Part shown: piece by piece, positions 16,371 through 25,575 of the stretch
Layout of the letters: every line of letters starts with the position of its first letter
Position numbering within the stretch: position 1 is the first letter of the stretch
Origin: DAIPKP01 sp964539095
GTDB taxonomy: Bacteria > Synergistota > Synergistia > Synergistales > Aminiphilaceae
DNA length: 64,000 nucleotides
Direction: 5' to 3'
Assembly: GCA_964539095.1 (NCBI GenBank)
Contig: CAZIFL010000002.1
Coordinates: 62,001-126,000, forward strand
Position numbers and translations under genes: made by a program
Notes under the pieces: generated by a model
What the model saw: only the letters and a program-made list of their open reading frames with translations
Told to the model about the DNA's origin: nothing
Database searches by the model: none

Positions 16371-17476
16371 CAGATATTCCTCCCTTCAGAAAGAAACGAA
16401 GTCATGTTCATGGATTTTTGCACTGTGGAAAAGCGCCACTCCGTGCGTCTTCGATAGACTTCTCCCGGAAGAAGGAGGGGGAGGGGGAGTTCTGGCACAA
16501 AAGGGGCGTTGGGGTGTTCCTGAAATTCCAAAGCCAGCCCCAGGGCTGGGGTTCCTCGGTGTCCTCCCCGGAAGAGCGTTTCGGGGGTGAAAAAGCCTCC
16601 GGAGTAGAAGACGCATACGGGGTGATCCGTAAAGATCTCCATGCATCTGCCGCTTTCGGGGTGAGCAAGAGTGACCGCAGGGTTTGAGTCCCCCTCAGGA
16701 GGATCCAGCAGAAAGGGGTGATCGTACCCTCTGGCGAGGGTTATCTGGGGATCTTCTCCCCACGGTAGGGGATCGGGAGATCGGGGGGTTCGGAAATCAA
16801 AGGGAGTTCCTTCTACCGGGAGAGGGGAGCCCGGAAGGTGTTTTTCATCAAGGGGCATGACGTGACTTCCCCGGATCTGAAGAAGATGGTCTTCTGTGGT
16901 GTTCCAGGGGGTTCCTCCGAGATTGAAATAGCCGTGAAAGGCGGGGGCGAGAAGAATCGGGGCGGTGCTCCGTGCCTCCCAGAGGAGGATGAGACTCCTC
17001 GGGGAAAGAAGATATGTGGCGGTGATCTCCAGCGCTCCCGGAAAGCCCCAGCTTCCCCGAGGAGGAGCGAGAGAGAAGCGAATCCCCTCTTCCCGGGAGG
17101 TTTGAAAGAGTTCTCCCCTCCAGAGCGACCGGGAGAAGCCTGTGGAGCCGCTGTGCAGGGATGCGCTACCGTGATTTGCCTCCAGGCGGTACTTCTCGCC
17201 CTGAAGCTCGAAGGAGGTTTTTTCCAGGCGCCCCGCCACGGGGCCGCAGAGAAGGCCGCACCAGCAGGAATCTCTTTCGTACTCTTCGAGAGTTTCGTAT
17301 CCGAGAAGGATGTCCTCACGTTTGCCGTAACGATCCGGCACAGAGAGGGAAAGAAGCCCCCCCCCGTAATCCATGCAGGTAAGGGTAAGAGCACCTCTGG
17401 TTACTCTGTAGCAATACACATCTTCTCCCGAGGAGGTGACGCCGAAGAGCTGGGGGGAAGACAGGGAAATCTCCAT
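16370..17476 (-). CDS. Aldose 1-epimerase (galactose mutarotase) family protein
   Basis: A 368-residue beta-sandwich mutarotase family protein that would interconvert alpha and beta anomers of a hexose. Recognisable motifs: NHGSASLHSG near residue 90 (where family members have NGxxHLHGG), FHGYFNLGG (catalytic-type HxYFNL) and a C-terminal LALEFQEHPNAPF. The ATG at 17476 with GAGGCG upstream is chosen; upstream codons in frame do not resemble the family. First gene of the exporter operon and coupled to the adaptor by TGATG. Sugar substrate and link to export are unknown. Confidence 0.85.
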   Translation of the reverse strand: MEISLSSPQLFGVTSSGEDVYCYRVTRGALTLTCMDYGGGLLSLSVPDRYGKREDILLGYETLEEYERDSCWCGLLCGPVAGRLEKTSFELQGEKYRLEANHGSASLHSGSTGFSRSLWRGELFQTSREEGIRFSLAPPRGSWGFPGALEITATYLLSPRSLILLWEARSTAPILLAPAFHGYFNLGGTPWNTTEDHLLQIRGSHVMPLDEKHLPGSPLPVEGTPFDFRTPRSPDPLPWGEDPQITLARGYDHPFLLDPPEGDSNPAVTLAHPESGRCMEIFTDHPVCVFYSGGFFTPETLFRGGHRGTPALGLALEFQEHPNAPFVPELPLPLLLPGEVYRRRTEWRFSTVQKSMNMTSFLSEGRNI

Positions 17477-17502
17477 ATGGCAACGCCTCTTTCTGTGTGT
17501 CG

Positions 17503-17508
17503 AGTATA
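17503..17508 (-). promoter_or_regulatory. Putative -10 box of epimerase-exporter operon
   Basis: TATACT on the minus strand, about 27 bases before the start codon. The -35 region (GACATC) is poor. Confidence 0.3.
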
Positions 17509-17640
17509 TGTCGACGGGGCTGTACGATGTCGGTAGCTGTGAAGGGGTTCGCGGCGGCATGCTTTTTTCTAAATAAAGCGTATCCGAGAAAAACTTTTTC
17601 GAGAAAAGTATTTTTCTTTTTTTCGGAAGGACTGGTATTC

Positions 17641-17649
17641 TGGTATTAT
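17641..17649 (+). promoter_or_regulatory. Extended -10 promoter ahead of orphan binding-protein genes
   Basis: TGG-TATTAT, an extended -10. Upstream is a T-rich stretch and a GAAAAACTTTTTC palindrome near 17588-17600 that may bind a regulator. The leader would be about 115 nt. Confidence 0.4.
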
Positions 17650-17769
17650 GGAACTCCTGCGTGCCGACTCTCCACAGTTTTTTGTCGGAACATTGCGATG
17701 TTCTTATGGGATTATACGGTCTGGGAAGCGCCGTGTCAGCTTTTTTGGGAGAGGGGGGTTGTGCTTGTG

Positions 17770-18606
17770 ATGCAATTCGGGAAAAACTGTTTGTGCGCGC
17801 AACGCGTCGCGTCGTTTCCGAGCCGTTCCTTCCGGGAGAGATCATTTTTGCTGCTGCTCTTTCTCTTTCTCTGCCTTCCAAATCCCCGGATCTGGGCCTC
17901 GGAAGTCTCTGCCTCCGCCATCCAGGAGCGTGGGGTGCTGCGGGTTCTTCTGGAGGATGAGGACTGGGCCTATTTTCTTCAATGGGGTGAGGGGAAGCCC
18001 TCGGGGCTTTGTATAGATCTCGCAGAGGCGGTGGGAGAGGCTTTGGGAGTCCCCGTCTCATACGAACCACTTCCTTGGGGTAATAACGAGGATGGTACTA
18101 TTACGGCGATTCTTCAAGGAGGGCCCTGGGGCCCTTTCGACATGATCGCCTCTGCGGTGACGGCCACGCCGGAGCGAGCCCGGTGGGTGTATTTTTCCGA
18201 GCCCTATGCCTTTTTAGGACAGATGGTGCTTGCTCGCAGAGGAGAGGTCCGGGTGCTCTCTCTGGAAAATCTGAAAAATAAGAGGGTAGGGTTTCCCAGA
18301 AATACCACCAGCGAAATAGCTGCCCGAAACTTTCTCATTTCCAGTCGCCTGGTCTCCCTGAGCGGCGATGCGGTCTCCACCTTTCAAGCGTTTCGAGAGG
18401 GGCTGGTGGATGCTATCGTTATCGACAGCCCCTTGGCGGTCTCCTTTTTAAAGCAATATCCCGAGACGGAGGTACTGGATAAGCTCCTCACGCGAGAGAG
18501 CTACGCCCTGGTGCTTCCCCTTTCTTCGGATATGGAGTATAAAAATATTGTAAATCGAGTGATTGCAGAGCAGAGGGTTTTTCTGGAAAACCGTTGGGTT
18601 CGCTGA
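17770..18606 (+). CDS. Orphan extracellular solute-binding protein (family 3-like), paralog 1
   Basis: A 278-residue exported protein. The hydrophobic core of the signal (LLLLFLFLCLP) lies at about residues 27-37, after a long basic N-region. The rest is a type-2 periplasmic binding fold with GVLRVLLEDEDWAYF, PSGLCIDLAEAVGEALGV and EPLPWG, as in polar amino acid binding proteins, although here without any permease or ATPase gene. ATG 17770 is used; GTG at 17761 or 17767 fit the GAGGGGGG ribosome site equally well. It is followed by a close paralog and then an HD-GYP gene, so a ligand-sensing role is plausible. Confidence 0.8.
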   Translation: MQFGKNCLCAQRVASFPSRSFRERSFLLLLFLFLCLPNPRIWASEVSASAIQERGVLRVLLEDEDWAYFLQWGEGKPSGLCIDLAEAVGEALGVPVSYEPLPWGNNEDGTITAILQGGPWGPFDMIASAVTATPERARWVYFSEPYAFLGQMVLARRGEVRVLSLENLKNKRVGFPRNTTSEIAARNFLISSRLVSLSGDAVSTFQAFREGLVDAIVIDSPLAVSFLKQYPETEVLDKLLTRESYALVLPLSSDMEYKNIVNRVIAEQRVFLENRWVR

Positions 18607-18664
18607 AAGAGGGAGATCTTTTCTCTCCAAGGTGATGGGAAAAAGAGTTTGAGAGGGTGGCGGT

Positions 18665-19579
18665 GTGAAAAACTTGAAGAGCTTAAATTTAAAAAATCTA
18701 AAAAACTTAAAGATTTTGAGGGCGGTTTCTCTTTTCGCTTCTTTAAGGGGTTTTGCCCGAGATGGGGAAGATCCTGGGGGAGCGCAACGAGGTTTTCTTG
18801 GGATAATCTTTCTCCTTGTTCTGGCTATCTCTCTTATGGTGGAGGGTGGATCTGCTCTCTGCGAAGCTGCGGCTTCGGAGATCTCCGCTTCCGCCATTCG
18901 CGAGCGAGGGGTTTTAAGGGTGGCTCTTGAGGATGACCACTGGGCCTATTTTCTGCGGTGGCACGAGGGAGAGCCTTCGGGGCTCTGTGTCGACCTTGCG
19001 GCACACGTTGCAGATGCGCTGGGAGTTTCTCCCGTCTATATCCCGCTCCCCTGGGGGGAGGGTGACGAGGGGAGCATCTCCGGTGTCCTCGCTGGGTCTC
19101 CCTGGGGACCCTTTGATCTCATCGCTTCCACGGTTACCATGACTCCCGAGCGATCTGTCCGGGTGCATTTCTCAGAGCCCTACGCTCTCGTAGGACAGAT
19201 GGTGCTACTCCATCGGGGATCCCAGAGAATTATCTCTCTCGAATCTCTTCAGGGTCGGCGGGTGGGATTTCCCAGGGATACCACCAGTGAGCCCGCGGCG
19301 CGGACTCTCTCCTCTCTGAACGAGATGGTCCCTCTCGAAAACGCCTCTGCCACATTACAGGCCTTTAAGGAAAAGCTGGTGGATGTTGTCGTCATCGACA
19401 GCCCTCTTGCCCTTCTTTTTCTGAAGGCTCATCCCGAGATTCAGGTACTGGATAAGCTCCTCACCCGGGAGAGCTACGCGCTGGTGCTCCCGCTCTCGTC
19501 AGATTCGGAGCTTCGGAGCCTGGTGAATCGAGTAGTTGTGGGGCAGCGGGAGATTCTTCAGAATCGCTGGATTCCCTGA
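18665..19579 (+). CDS. Orphan extracellular solute-binding protein (family 3-like), paralog 2
   Basis: A 304-residue exported paralog of the preceding gene, with the same blocks (GVLRVALEDDHWAYF, PSGLCVDLAAHVADALGV, PLPWGEG, LDKLLTRESYALVLPLSSD). The N-terminus is odd: about 45 residues, opening with a Leu-Lys-Asn repeat encoded by very AT-rich DNA (18670-18720), precede the signal core (FLLVLAISLMV). Start is GTG 18665 after GAGGGTGG; there is no later Met before the core. Lies 58 bases after paralog 1 and 127 bases before the HD-GYP gene. No transporter partner. Confidence 0.8.
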   Translation: MKNLKSLNLKNLKNLKILRAVSLFASLRGFARDGEDPGGAQRGFLGIIFLLVLAISLMVEGGSALCEAAASEISASAIRERGVLRVALEDDHWAYFLRWHEGEPSGLCVDLAAHVADALGVSPVYIPLPWGEGDEGSISGVLAGSPWGPFDLIASTVTMTPERSVRVHFSEPYALVGQMVLLHRGSQRIISLESLQGRRVGFPRDTTSEPAARTLSSLNEMVPLENASATLQAFKEKLVDVVVIDSPLALLFLKAHPEIQVLDKLLTRESYALVLPLSSDSELRSLVNRVVVGQREILQNRWIP

Positions 19580-19706
19580 GATTTCTTCCCGACTCCAGGG
19601 AGAGGCTGCTATCTCTTCGTGCTATGCTGTTTTGAACGAGCCATGAGAAATTTCTGAGACTTCTTGAAGAGCTTTTTTGACGGAGTTTCGTGTCCAGGGA
19701 GGTTCT

Positions 19707-22088
19707 ATGTTGGGTAAGCCCGTACCCCTTCGCAGACGGATTTTATTTCGCTTTCTACCCATGTATGCGGTCATCGCCTTGGCCTTCGTCCTCTACCTTC
19801 TCTGGGGGGGAGCTACGTTGCGGCAATGGTTTTCCTCGACAATAGAGGAGCGCACAAGCCAGTCGGTGATGCGTCTTCTCGACTCCTATGCCCGAACCAT
19901 CGGCATTCTCCAATCCCAATACCAGATGGTGGCCCATACCGTACTGGATGGATTGCAGCGGGTTTTCGTGGCGGATACCTCCGCTACGGATATCCCGAAG
20001 ATGGAGCTGGATTTTTTTGTGCGTCGTATGGAGCGGCGGCTTCTTCCGGAGGCCCGCTGGGATGGTGAAGGAGACCGTTTCCTTTACTCCTTCACCCTGG
20101 ATGCCCAGGGAAAGCTGCGCAGCTCTTCGCTTCCCGAGGGATTGCCCCCGGTTCCTCCGCTGGGGGGGGAGCACCTTTTCAACGCTCTGAGCGGGGAGGT
20201 AACGGTACTCCCGCTCTTCTGGTCTCCCGAACGAAAAAATTTTTACGAATACGGCTACTGGATTTTCCCCGATCGTACGGTGCTTGGTGTGGCGGTGGCG
20301 GTGGATCAGGAGTTGCTGCACCAGGTGGAGCGCATGATAGGGGAGCTTCAGGAGCTTCCCTTCGTGGCGGAGGTGCATCTTTACTCTTTCTTTACGGGAA
20401 GCCCTATCTGGGAATCCGGGGCCTCTCTCGACGAGGCTTTCCTTGCCCGGGTGCAGAAAGAGCTGCCGGAGAACGGGGTGCTTCATCTTCGTGAGCAGGG
20501 GGCCCGGCGGGGGGTTCTCTACTCCCTGTGGCGCTCTCCGGGCGAGAGCGGGGGTGTGCCTCTGGAGGATGATGCGGTGCTCGTAGAGATTCGCATGGAT
20601 TTTTCCTTTCTTGTGGATGTGCTCTATCGGGGGGTTGGATGGGGGATGATGATCCTCCTTCTCGGAACGGCATGGATGTTCTGGAGCGTGGCCCGGACAT
20701 CTCTGGAGATCGTGCACCCCTTCCACGTCCTTATGCAGGGTCTTGACGAGTTTATGACGGAGCCAACGTCCTTTGCTCTCTCGGAGCCTCTGGATGAGGA
20801 TACCCCTCTGGAGGTGCAGGAGCTTACCCGATCTTTCCAGAACATGGGGCGGGAGATCGCCGCAGGTATGGAAGAACTCAAGGCCATGAACGAAGAGCTT
20901 GAAGAACTCTACATGAGCCGGGAGAAACTTGCGGGGCGGCTGGAGCACGTGATCTCTCTTGCAGTCTCTCTGAGCGCCGCAAGGAACATGGGGCAGGAGC
21001 GCTACATGAACCGCATCCTTGCTCTGGCTGTGGATATGCTGCCGGGAGCGAGTACGGGGATCGTAGGCATTCTCGAAGGGGAGGAGGTGCGCATCCTCTC
21101 CGGAGTTGGGGTGGACGTGAAGCTTCTTGAGGGTTTCCCCCTCAAGCCGGAGCACGTGGTCTTTCGGGGGGCTACGGTCTCCTTCGCTCTCATGATGGAT
21201 CGGTGGCCCGAAGATCTCCGGCGCTCTTTCTCCCAGGCCTGCCCGGAGATCTCCCAGGGGCTTATGGTAAACCTCCGGGCCGGAGGGCGGGTTCTCGGGT
21301 TTCTCGCGGTGGCGCGCAGTGACGATGAGAACGAACGTTTCTCCTCCGATACGGGGAGAATACTGGATGCGCTGGGAAGCCTCGCCTCAGGATTTTTGGG
21401 AATGCAGCAGCTTTTTGCGGTGCGGAGCCGTTTCCAGGAGGATCTTCTTCGATCCATCATCTCCATTCTCGAAATGTACGATGCCTACACCAGCGGTCAT
21501 TCGGAGAACGTGGCTCGGATTTCACGCCGGGTGGCCCAGGCCATGGGGCTTACTCCGGAGCAGGTGGAGCAGACCTACTGGGCTGGGTTTGTGCACGACG
21601 TAGGAAAGCTTCTCGTTCCTACGGAGGTGCTGAACAAGATCGAGCCCCTTACCCCGGAGGAGCGTGCGATTATCCAGACACACCCCTCCAAGGGACGTGA
21701 GGTGCTCTCTCACTCCTCGGAGCTTGGAGAGATCGCTGCAGTGGTGGAGCATCATCACGAGCGTTGGGATGGCCGGGGGTATCCCGCGGGGCTTGTGGGG
21801 CGGGAGATTCCCCTGCTCAGCCGCATTCTCTCCGTGGCGGATGCGTACGATGCCATGACAAGCGATCGGGCCTACCGGAAAGGTGTCTCTTCGAACGATG
21901 CCCGGCAGGAGCTGCGCAAACACGCAGGAACCCAGTTTGATCCCCAGGTGGTGGAGGCTTTTCTCGCCTTGGGGGATGAAGAGCTGGCCTCTCTCGAAGA
22001 GGAGGAGAGCAACCGCTCCTGGCGTGGGGGAAGCCTCTGGTCAGAGGGAGAGGAAGCGCGAAAATGTCTGGGTGAGGGGTGCGCGTAG
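19707..22088 (+). CDS. Membrane-bound HD-GYP phosphodiesterase with periplasmic sensor and GAF-like domain
   Basis: A 793-residue protein: transmembrane helix about 17-36, a large extracytoplasmic domain (about 37-310), second helix about 312-330, HAMP-like linker and coiled coil (about 335-420), a GAF-like domain (about 425-575), then a complete HD-GYP domain. Catalytic motifs are HSENVARIS, HDVGK (His630-Asp631), QTHPSKG and HHHERWDGRGYPAG (from about 682). It should hydrolyse cyclic di-GMP. ATG 19707 has AGGGAGG upstream. The upstream binding proteins could present ligand to its periplasmic domain. Confidence 0.9.
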   Translation: MLGKPVPLRRRILFRFLPMYAVIALAFVLYLLWGGATLRQWFSSTIEERTSQSVMRLLDSYARTIGILQSQYQMVAHTVLDGLQRVFVADTSATDIPKMELDFFVRRMERRLLPEARWDGEGDRFLYSFTLDAQGKLRSSSLPEGLPPVPPLGGEHLFNALSGEVTVLPLFWSPERKNFYEYGYWIFPDRTVLGVAVAVDQELLHQVERMIGELQELPFVAEVHLYSFFTGSPIWESGASLDEAFLARVQKELPENGVLHLREQGARRGVLYSLWRSPGESGGVPLEDDAVLVEIRMDFSFLVDVLYRGVGWGMMILLLGTAWMFWSVARTSLEIVHPFHVLMQGLDEFMTEPTSFALSEPLDEDTPLEVQELTRSFQNMGREIAAGMEELKAMNEELEELYMSREKLAGRLEHVISLAVSLSAARNMGQERYMNRILALAVDMLPGASTGIVGILEGEEVRILSGVGVDVKLLEGFPLKPEHVVFRGATVSFALMMDRWPEDLRRSFSQACPEISQGLMVNLRAGGRVLGFLAVARSDDENERFSSDTGRILDALGSLASGFLGMQQLFAVRSRFQEDLLRSIISILEMYDAYTSGHSENVARISRRVAQAMGLTPEQVEQTYWAGFVHDVGKLLVPTEVLNKIEPLTPEERAIIQTHPSKGREVLSHSSELGEIAAVVEHHHERWDGRGYPAGLVGREIPLLSRILSVADAYDAMTSDRAYRKGVSSNDARQELRKHAGTQFDPQVVEAFLALGDEELASLEEEESNRSWRGGSLWSEGEEARKCLGEGCA

Positions 22089-22192
22089 AGGAGGCCTCTC
22101 GATGCGCACGTCTCTGAGAGCGTGCTACGGCTTACCGGCACGTCCTGTGCCAGTACCGGGCCTCCGCGACGCAAAGCTGCACTCGCCGACCA

Positions 22193-22930
22193 CTATGCTC
22201 GCTGCTCCAACTCCTGATCCATGATCTTTCCGGTTACCATGAAGTAGCTTCGTCGGGCGACGTTTACCGCCTGATCTCCCATGCGTTCCAGATAGCGGGC
22301 GATGAGCACAAGGCTCATGGCCTGTTCCAGATCCTTTCGGGATGAGAACCCCCGTTCGGAGATCAGCACGAGGATATCCTCAAAGATGGCGGTATAGAGA
22401 CTATCCACCTGATCATCCATGGCATAGACGCGTACCGCCAGCTCCGGATCCTCGGTTTCGAAGGATTGCAGGGCGTATTGTGTCATCTCCCGGGCGATAC
22501 CCCCCATTCTGGGGATATCCACCAGCGGTTTGAGAAGAGGGGTGTTGCCGAGAAGAAGCACCTTCTCCGCAATGTTCACCGCCTGATCTCCGGTTCTTTC
22601 AAGATCCGCTGCAACCTTGATGAGAGAGATGAGAAAGCGCAGACTGTTCCGTACGGGTTTGCGGAGGGCCATAACATGAAGGCACTGGCGTTCCAGCTCC
22701 AGCTCAAGACTGTCGATCTGGGTATCCAGGGAGATTACCTGCTCCGCCTTTTCCAGATCCCTCTCTTGCAGCGACTGCATAACCAGATCCAGGGAGAGGT
22801 CCACGGTGCTCCCCATCTCCTGGAGTAACCCGAGAAGGCGCTTCCTGTCTTCCGAAAAGAGGAACTCCTCCGCCGAGGGGGCCTGTCTTGCAGGAACGTA
22901 GTGCCGTAGTTTTTGCAGGAAAAAATTCAC
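22193..22930 (-). CDS. phoU: PhoU-like phosphate signalling/transport regulator
   Basis: A 245-residue protein with two three-helix PhoU repeats. Each has the metal-binding signature, DLERTGDQAVNIAE (about 109-122) and YLERMGDQAVNVA (about 213-225). PhoU proteins damp phosphate uptake. The ATG overlaps the end of the Na+/phosphate symporter gene by four bases, so it probably regulates that transporter instead of a Pst system, which is not present here. Confidence 0.92.
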   Translation of the reverse strand: MNFFLQKLRHYVPARQAPSAEEFLFSEDRKRLLGLLQEMGSTVDLSLDLVMQSLQERDLEKAEQVISLDTQIDSLELELERQCLHVMALRKPVRNSLRFLISLIKVAADLERTGDQAVNIAEKVLLLGNTPLLKPLVDIPRMGGIAREMTQYALQSFETEDPELAVRVYAMDDQVDSLYTAIFEDILVLISERGFSSRKDLEQAMSLVLIARYLERMGDQAVNVARRSYFMVTGKIMDQELEQRA

Positions 22931-24564
22931 TTTTTTTCACGCATCCTTTCGGAGGGTTCCCATAGAAGGGATTCGATCTCTCCCATGGAGCATCCCTGAA
23001 CAAGGCAGAAGCAGCGCTGTACCATGGATCGCAAGGTGTGCGAAAGCTCCCAGAGCCTGAGATTTTCTGGGGTGTGGAAGAGCCCCCTGGTCGTTTCAAG
23101 GGCCGCCTGAAGCTCTTCCAGGGAGTTCGTGATCGCCCGGTATTCTTTGATGAATTTTCTGGAGGGTTTCGAATCTCCCAGAGCGAAGGAACCGAAACTT
23201 TCGTTCACGATAAGGAGAAGCCTCTTTTCGATATCATCCCACTCCTCCTCCTGAGGAGAGGGCCTTTTCCGGGAAAGCTCCCGCCATCTCTGATACTGGG
23301 GGAGAAAGTTTCGGAGTGCCAGGTTGTTCAGCTCTCGCATACACCCCAGGCTGTGGGCGAGGCACGTGTATTCTCCGGGACTCCGTGGCTCTTCCAGGGG
23401 GGGCGGAAGAGCCAGAAGGTATTCGGTACAGCTCTCCATGAGATCTTCTGCCCCCCGGGTAAGCAAGGATATCCGTTCCGATGCCCAGGGAGTTCGGAGC
23501 GTGCGGAAAAGGCACTCCTCCATGAGATTTGTCCCCCGGACCATCTCTTTGGAGAGTAGCGAGAGGGCGAGGTTGCTGAAGGGGGGAGGGGGGAATTCCA
23601 GATAGAGTGGTTCTCCCGGATCCTCCCGGCCAAAAAGCTCCGCCAGAAGAGCCCCCCCTCGGGCAAGAGGTTTTGCTAGAGGGAGAAGCAGAAGGGCGTT
23701 TCCCCAGATAAGGACGCTCTGGATGAAGGCGATGCTCCCCTCGGGGGAGGAGAAAAGCCGGGATCCCCAGGAGGGGAGAATCCGGTAGAGCGGAAGCAAC
23801 AGAAGGATTCCTCCCACCTTGTAGAGAAAGCTGCTCCACGCCAGGGTGCGAGCGTGTTTCTTCGTTCCCATTCCTGCGAAGAGCACCATGATGGAGGTTC
23901 CTCCGTGAGATCCGAGAACGAGGAAGAACACCGCATCCAGTGGGAGCAGTCCCGAAGAGACGAGAGCCATGGCAAGACCGATGACAGGAACGCTGCTCTG
24001 AAGGACCGCAGTGATTCCGAAGGCGGTTAACCCCGAAAGAAGAGGGCTCTTGCCTATGGCCAGGAGAAGGGAGGCCAGGGCGGGAGAGGTACTCAGGGGG
24101 AGCACCCCCTGCTGGATGAAGAGCATTCCCGTGAGGATCAGAGAGATCCCCAGTCCCAGGGCCCCCCACTTCTGGAGAGATGGGCGGGAGCTACGGAGCA
24201 GAAAGGCGCTCACTCCTATTCCAAGAGGGGCCCACTGTACCACATGGAGGGCAAGGATAAAGGTAACGAACGTGGTTCCCACGCTGGCGCCGATCATAAC
24301 GATCATAGCGCTTTCCAGGGGAAGGAACCCTGCGCTGACGAGTCCTACCGCAAAGGAAGTGGCAGCGGTGCTGCTCTGGGCGAGAGCGGAAAAAAAGGCT
24401 CCTGTGACGAAGGAGAGCCCCCGATGGCGGAGAAACGAGCCCAGAAGGGTGTCCGTTCGCTTGCCGAGAACCCTCCGAAAAGCCTCGGTGCTGTAGGTAA
24501 GGCCGTGAAGAAAGAGACCTATTCCCCCCAGAAGGAGGAATAGCGAAGGGATGGATCCGCCCAT
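22927..24564 (-). CDS. Na+/phosphate symporter (NptA/PF02690 type) with C-terminal PhoU-like domain
   Basis: A 545-residue protein. The membrane part (about 1-310) has two inverted Na/Pi repeats with family motifs GLTYSTEAF, ALAQSSTAATSFAVG and the second QSS in AVLQSSVPVIG. The C-terminal 200 residues are helical and PhoU-like. It imports phosphate with Na+. It forms a two-gene unit with phoU. No clear promoter was found on the minus strand upstream. Confidence 0.92.
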   Translation of the reverse strand: MGGSIPSLFLLLGGIGLFLHGLTYSTEAFRRVLGKRTDTLLGSFLRHRGLSFVTGAFFSALAQSSTAATSFAVGLVSAGFLPLESAMIVMIGASVGTTFVTFILALHVVQWAPLGIGVSAFLLRSSRPSLQKWGALGLGISLILTGMLFIQQGVLPLSTSPALASLLLAIGKSPLLSGLTAFGITAVLQSSVPVIGLAMALVSSGLLPLDAVFFLVLGSHGGTSIMVLFAGMGTKKHARTLAWSSFLYKVGGILLLLPLYRILPSWGSRLFSSPEGSIAFIQSVLIWGNALLLLPLAKPLARGGALLAELFGREDPGEPLYLEFPPPPFSNLALSLLSKEMVRGTNLMEECLFRTLRTPWASERISLLTRGAEDLMESCTEYLLALPPPLEEPRSPGEYTCLAHSLGCMRELNNLALRNFLPQYQRWRELSRKRPSPQEEEWDDIEKRLLLIVNESFGSFALGDSKPSRKFIKEYRAITNSLEELQAALETTRGLFHTPENLRLWELSHTLRSMVQRCFCLVQGCSMGEIESLLWEPSERMREKK

Positions 24565-24665
24565 GAGCCTTGGGCCTCCTCTCGAAAATGTTTGTCCCCC
24601 CTCGGGAAAGCTTTAAGGCAGTCTTTCACGGGTTTGGGGAAGATATAGACTATCACATATTCCGG

Positions 24666-24693
24666 TTTTGGGCTCTGCGAAACATGATACAAT
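24666..24693 (+). promoter_or_regulatory. Putative promoter of binding protein-GGDEF pair
   Basis: -35-like TTTTGG (24666-24671), 16-base spacer, extended -10 TGA-TACAAT (24685-24693). Leader about 55 nt. Confidence 0.4.
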
Positions 24694-24756
24694 GTACCCG
24701 CACTTGTGATTTCGGGATGAGGACAACGCGCCTGTTCGTACAAGAGGAGGGTGTTC

Positions 24757-25545
24757 ATGGACATATTTCGGTTTCTTCTGCGTTCCTTTCCAGGAGCGGT
24801 GTTTTTTCTCGCCCTTTTTGGGGGGATCTGTGGAGCCTTTGGGGGGAATCTCCCCTCCCCTCTCCAGGGGGGTGAGTTGCGCATCGCCCTGGAGGCTCAG
24901 GACTGGGGGTTTTTCCACTTCCGTAGCGGTGACAGCTTCGAAGGGCTGGAGGTGGATCTTGCAGAGCACGTGGCAGAGGCTCTTGGAGTGACCTGTGTTC
25001 TTGTCCCGCTCCCCTGGGGAAAGGGAGAGACGGGGAGCATTACGGGGATTCTCGAGAACGGCTTCTGGCCTGAGGGTGTGCATATGGGCCTTGCGGGTAT
25101 TGCTGTTACCGAGGAGCGCATGAAACGTGTTCTCTTTTCCGATCCTTACTTCACTGCAGGGCAAGCGGTGCTTCTCCCTCGGGGGAGCGGCATCGTCTCC
25201 CCAAGCCAGATGCAGGGTATGACTGTCTCTTTCCAATCGGGAACTACCAGCGCTGCGGCGGCGGAAAAAATTTCCAAGATCAAGCCTCTCCCCTTTACAA
25301 CCTGGCCCGAGGCATTTCAAGCCCTCCACAGGGGGGAGTCGCAGGCGGCTATTGTGGACAGCCCCCTGGCGTTCCAGATTATGAAGGAGCATGAGGGGTA
25401 TACTATCCTTGATGTGCTTCTCACGCGGGAATACTACGGAGCCTTTTTCGCCCTGGATGTGGATCCCTCCCTGGTACAGAGGGTGAACGACGTTGTCCGG
25501 GACAAGGCCTGGGAGCTTCGGGACCGGTGGATGCCCTACCGATGA
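24757..25545 (+). CDS. Orphan extracellular solute-binding protein (family 3-like), paralog 3
   Basis: A 262-residue exported protein, third member of the set at 17.8-19.6 kb. Signal sequence about 1-32 (AVFFLALFGGICGAFG), then GELRIALEAQDWGFF, GLEVDLAEHVAEALGV, PLPWGKGETGSITGIL and a C-terminal DRWMPYR that parallels NRWV/NRWI ends of the other two. No permease or ATPase nearby. ATG 24757 is preferred over GTG 24751, which sits inside the GAGGAGGG ribosome site. The next gene, 30 bases on, encodes a diguanylate cyclase. Confidence 0.82.
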   Translation: MDIFRFLLRSFPGAVFFLALFGGICGAFGGNLPSPLQGGELRIALEAQDWGFFHFRSGDSFEGLEVDLAEHVAEALGVTCVLVPLPWGKGETGSITGILENGFWPEGVHMGLAGIAVTEERMKRVLFSDPYFTAGQAVLLPRGSGIVSPSQMQGMTVSFQSGTTSAAAAEKISKIKPLPFTTWPEAFQALHRGESQAAIVDSPLAFQIMKEHEGYTILDVLLTREYYGAFFALDVDPSLVQRVNDVVRDKAWELRDRWMPYR

Positions 25546-25575
25546 TCTGCCCCAGTATGCTGTATTGAGGTGGCA

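Noticed and set aside
16370..18070. Long in-frame extension of the epimerase gene up to 18070
   Set aside because: The extension is low-complexity Pro/Arg sequence, runs over the divergent promoter and the next gene, and lacks a ribosome site; the start at 17476 has one.
22089..22192. GGCAC/GTGCC hairpin between the HD-GYP and phoU genes as a terminator
   Set aside because: The stem is short and no T-run follows on either strand.
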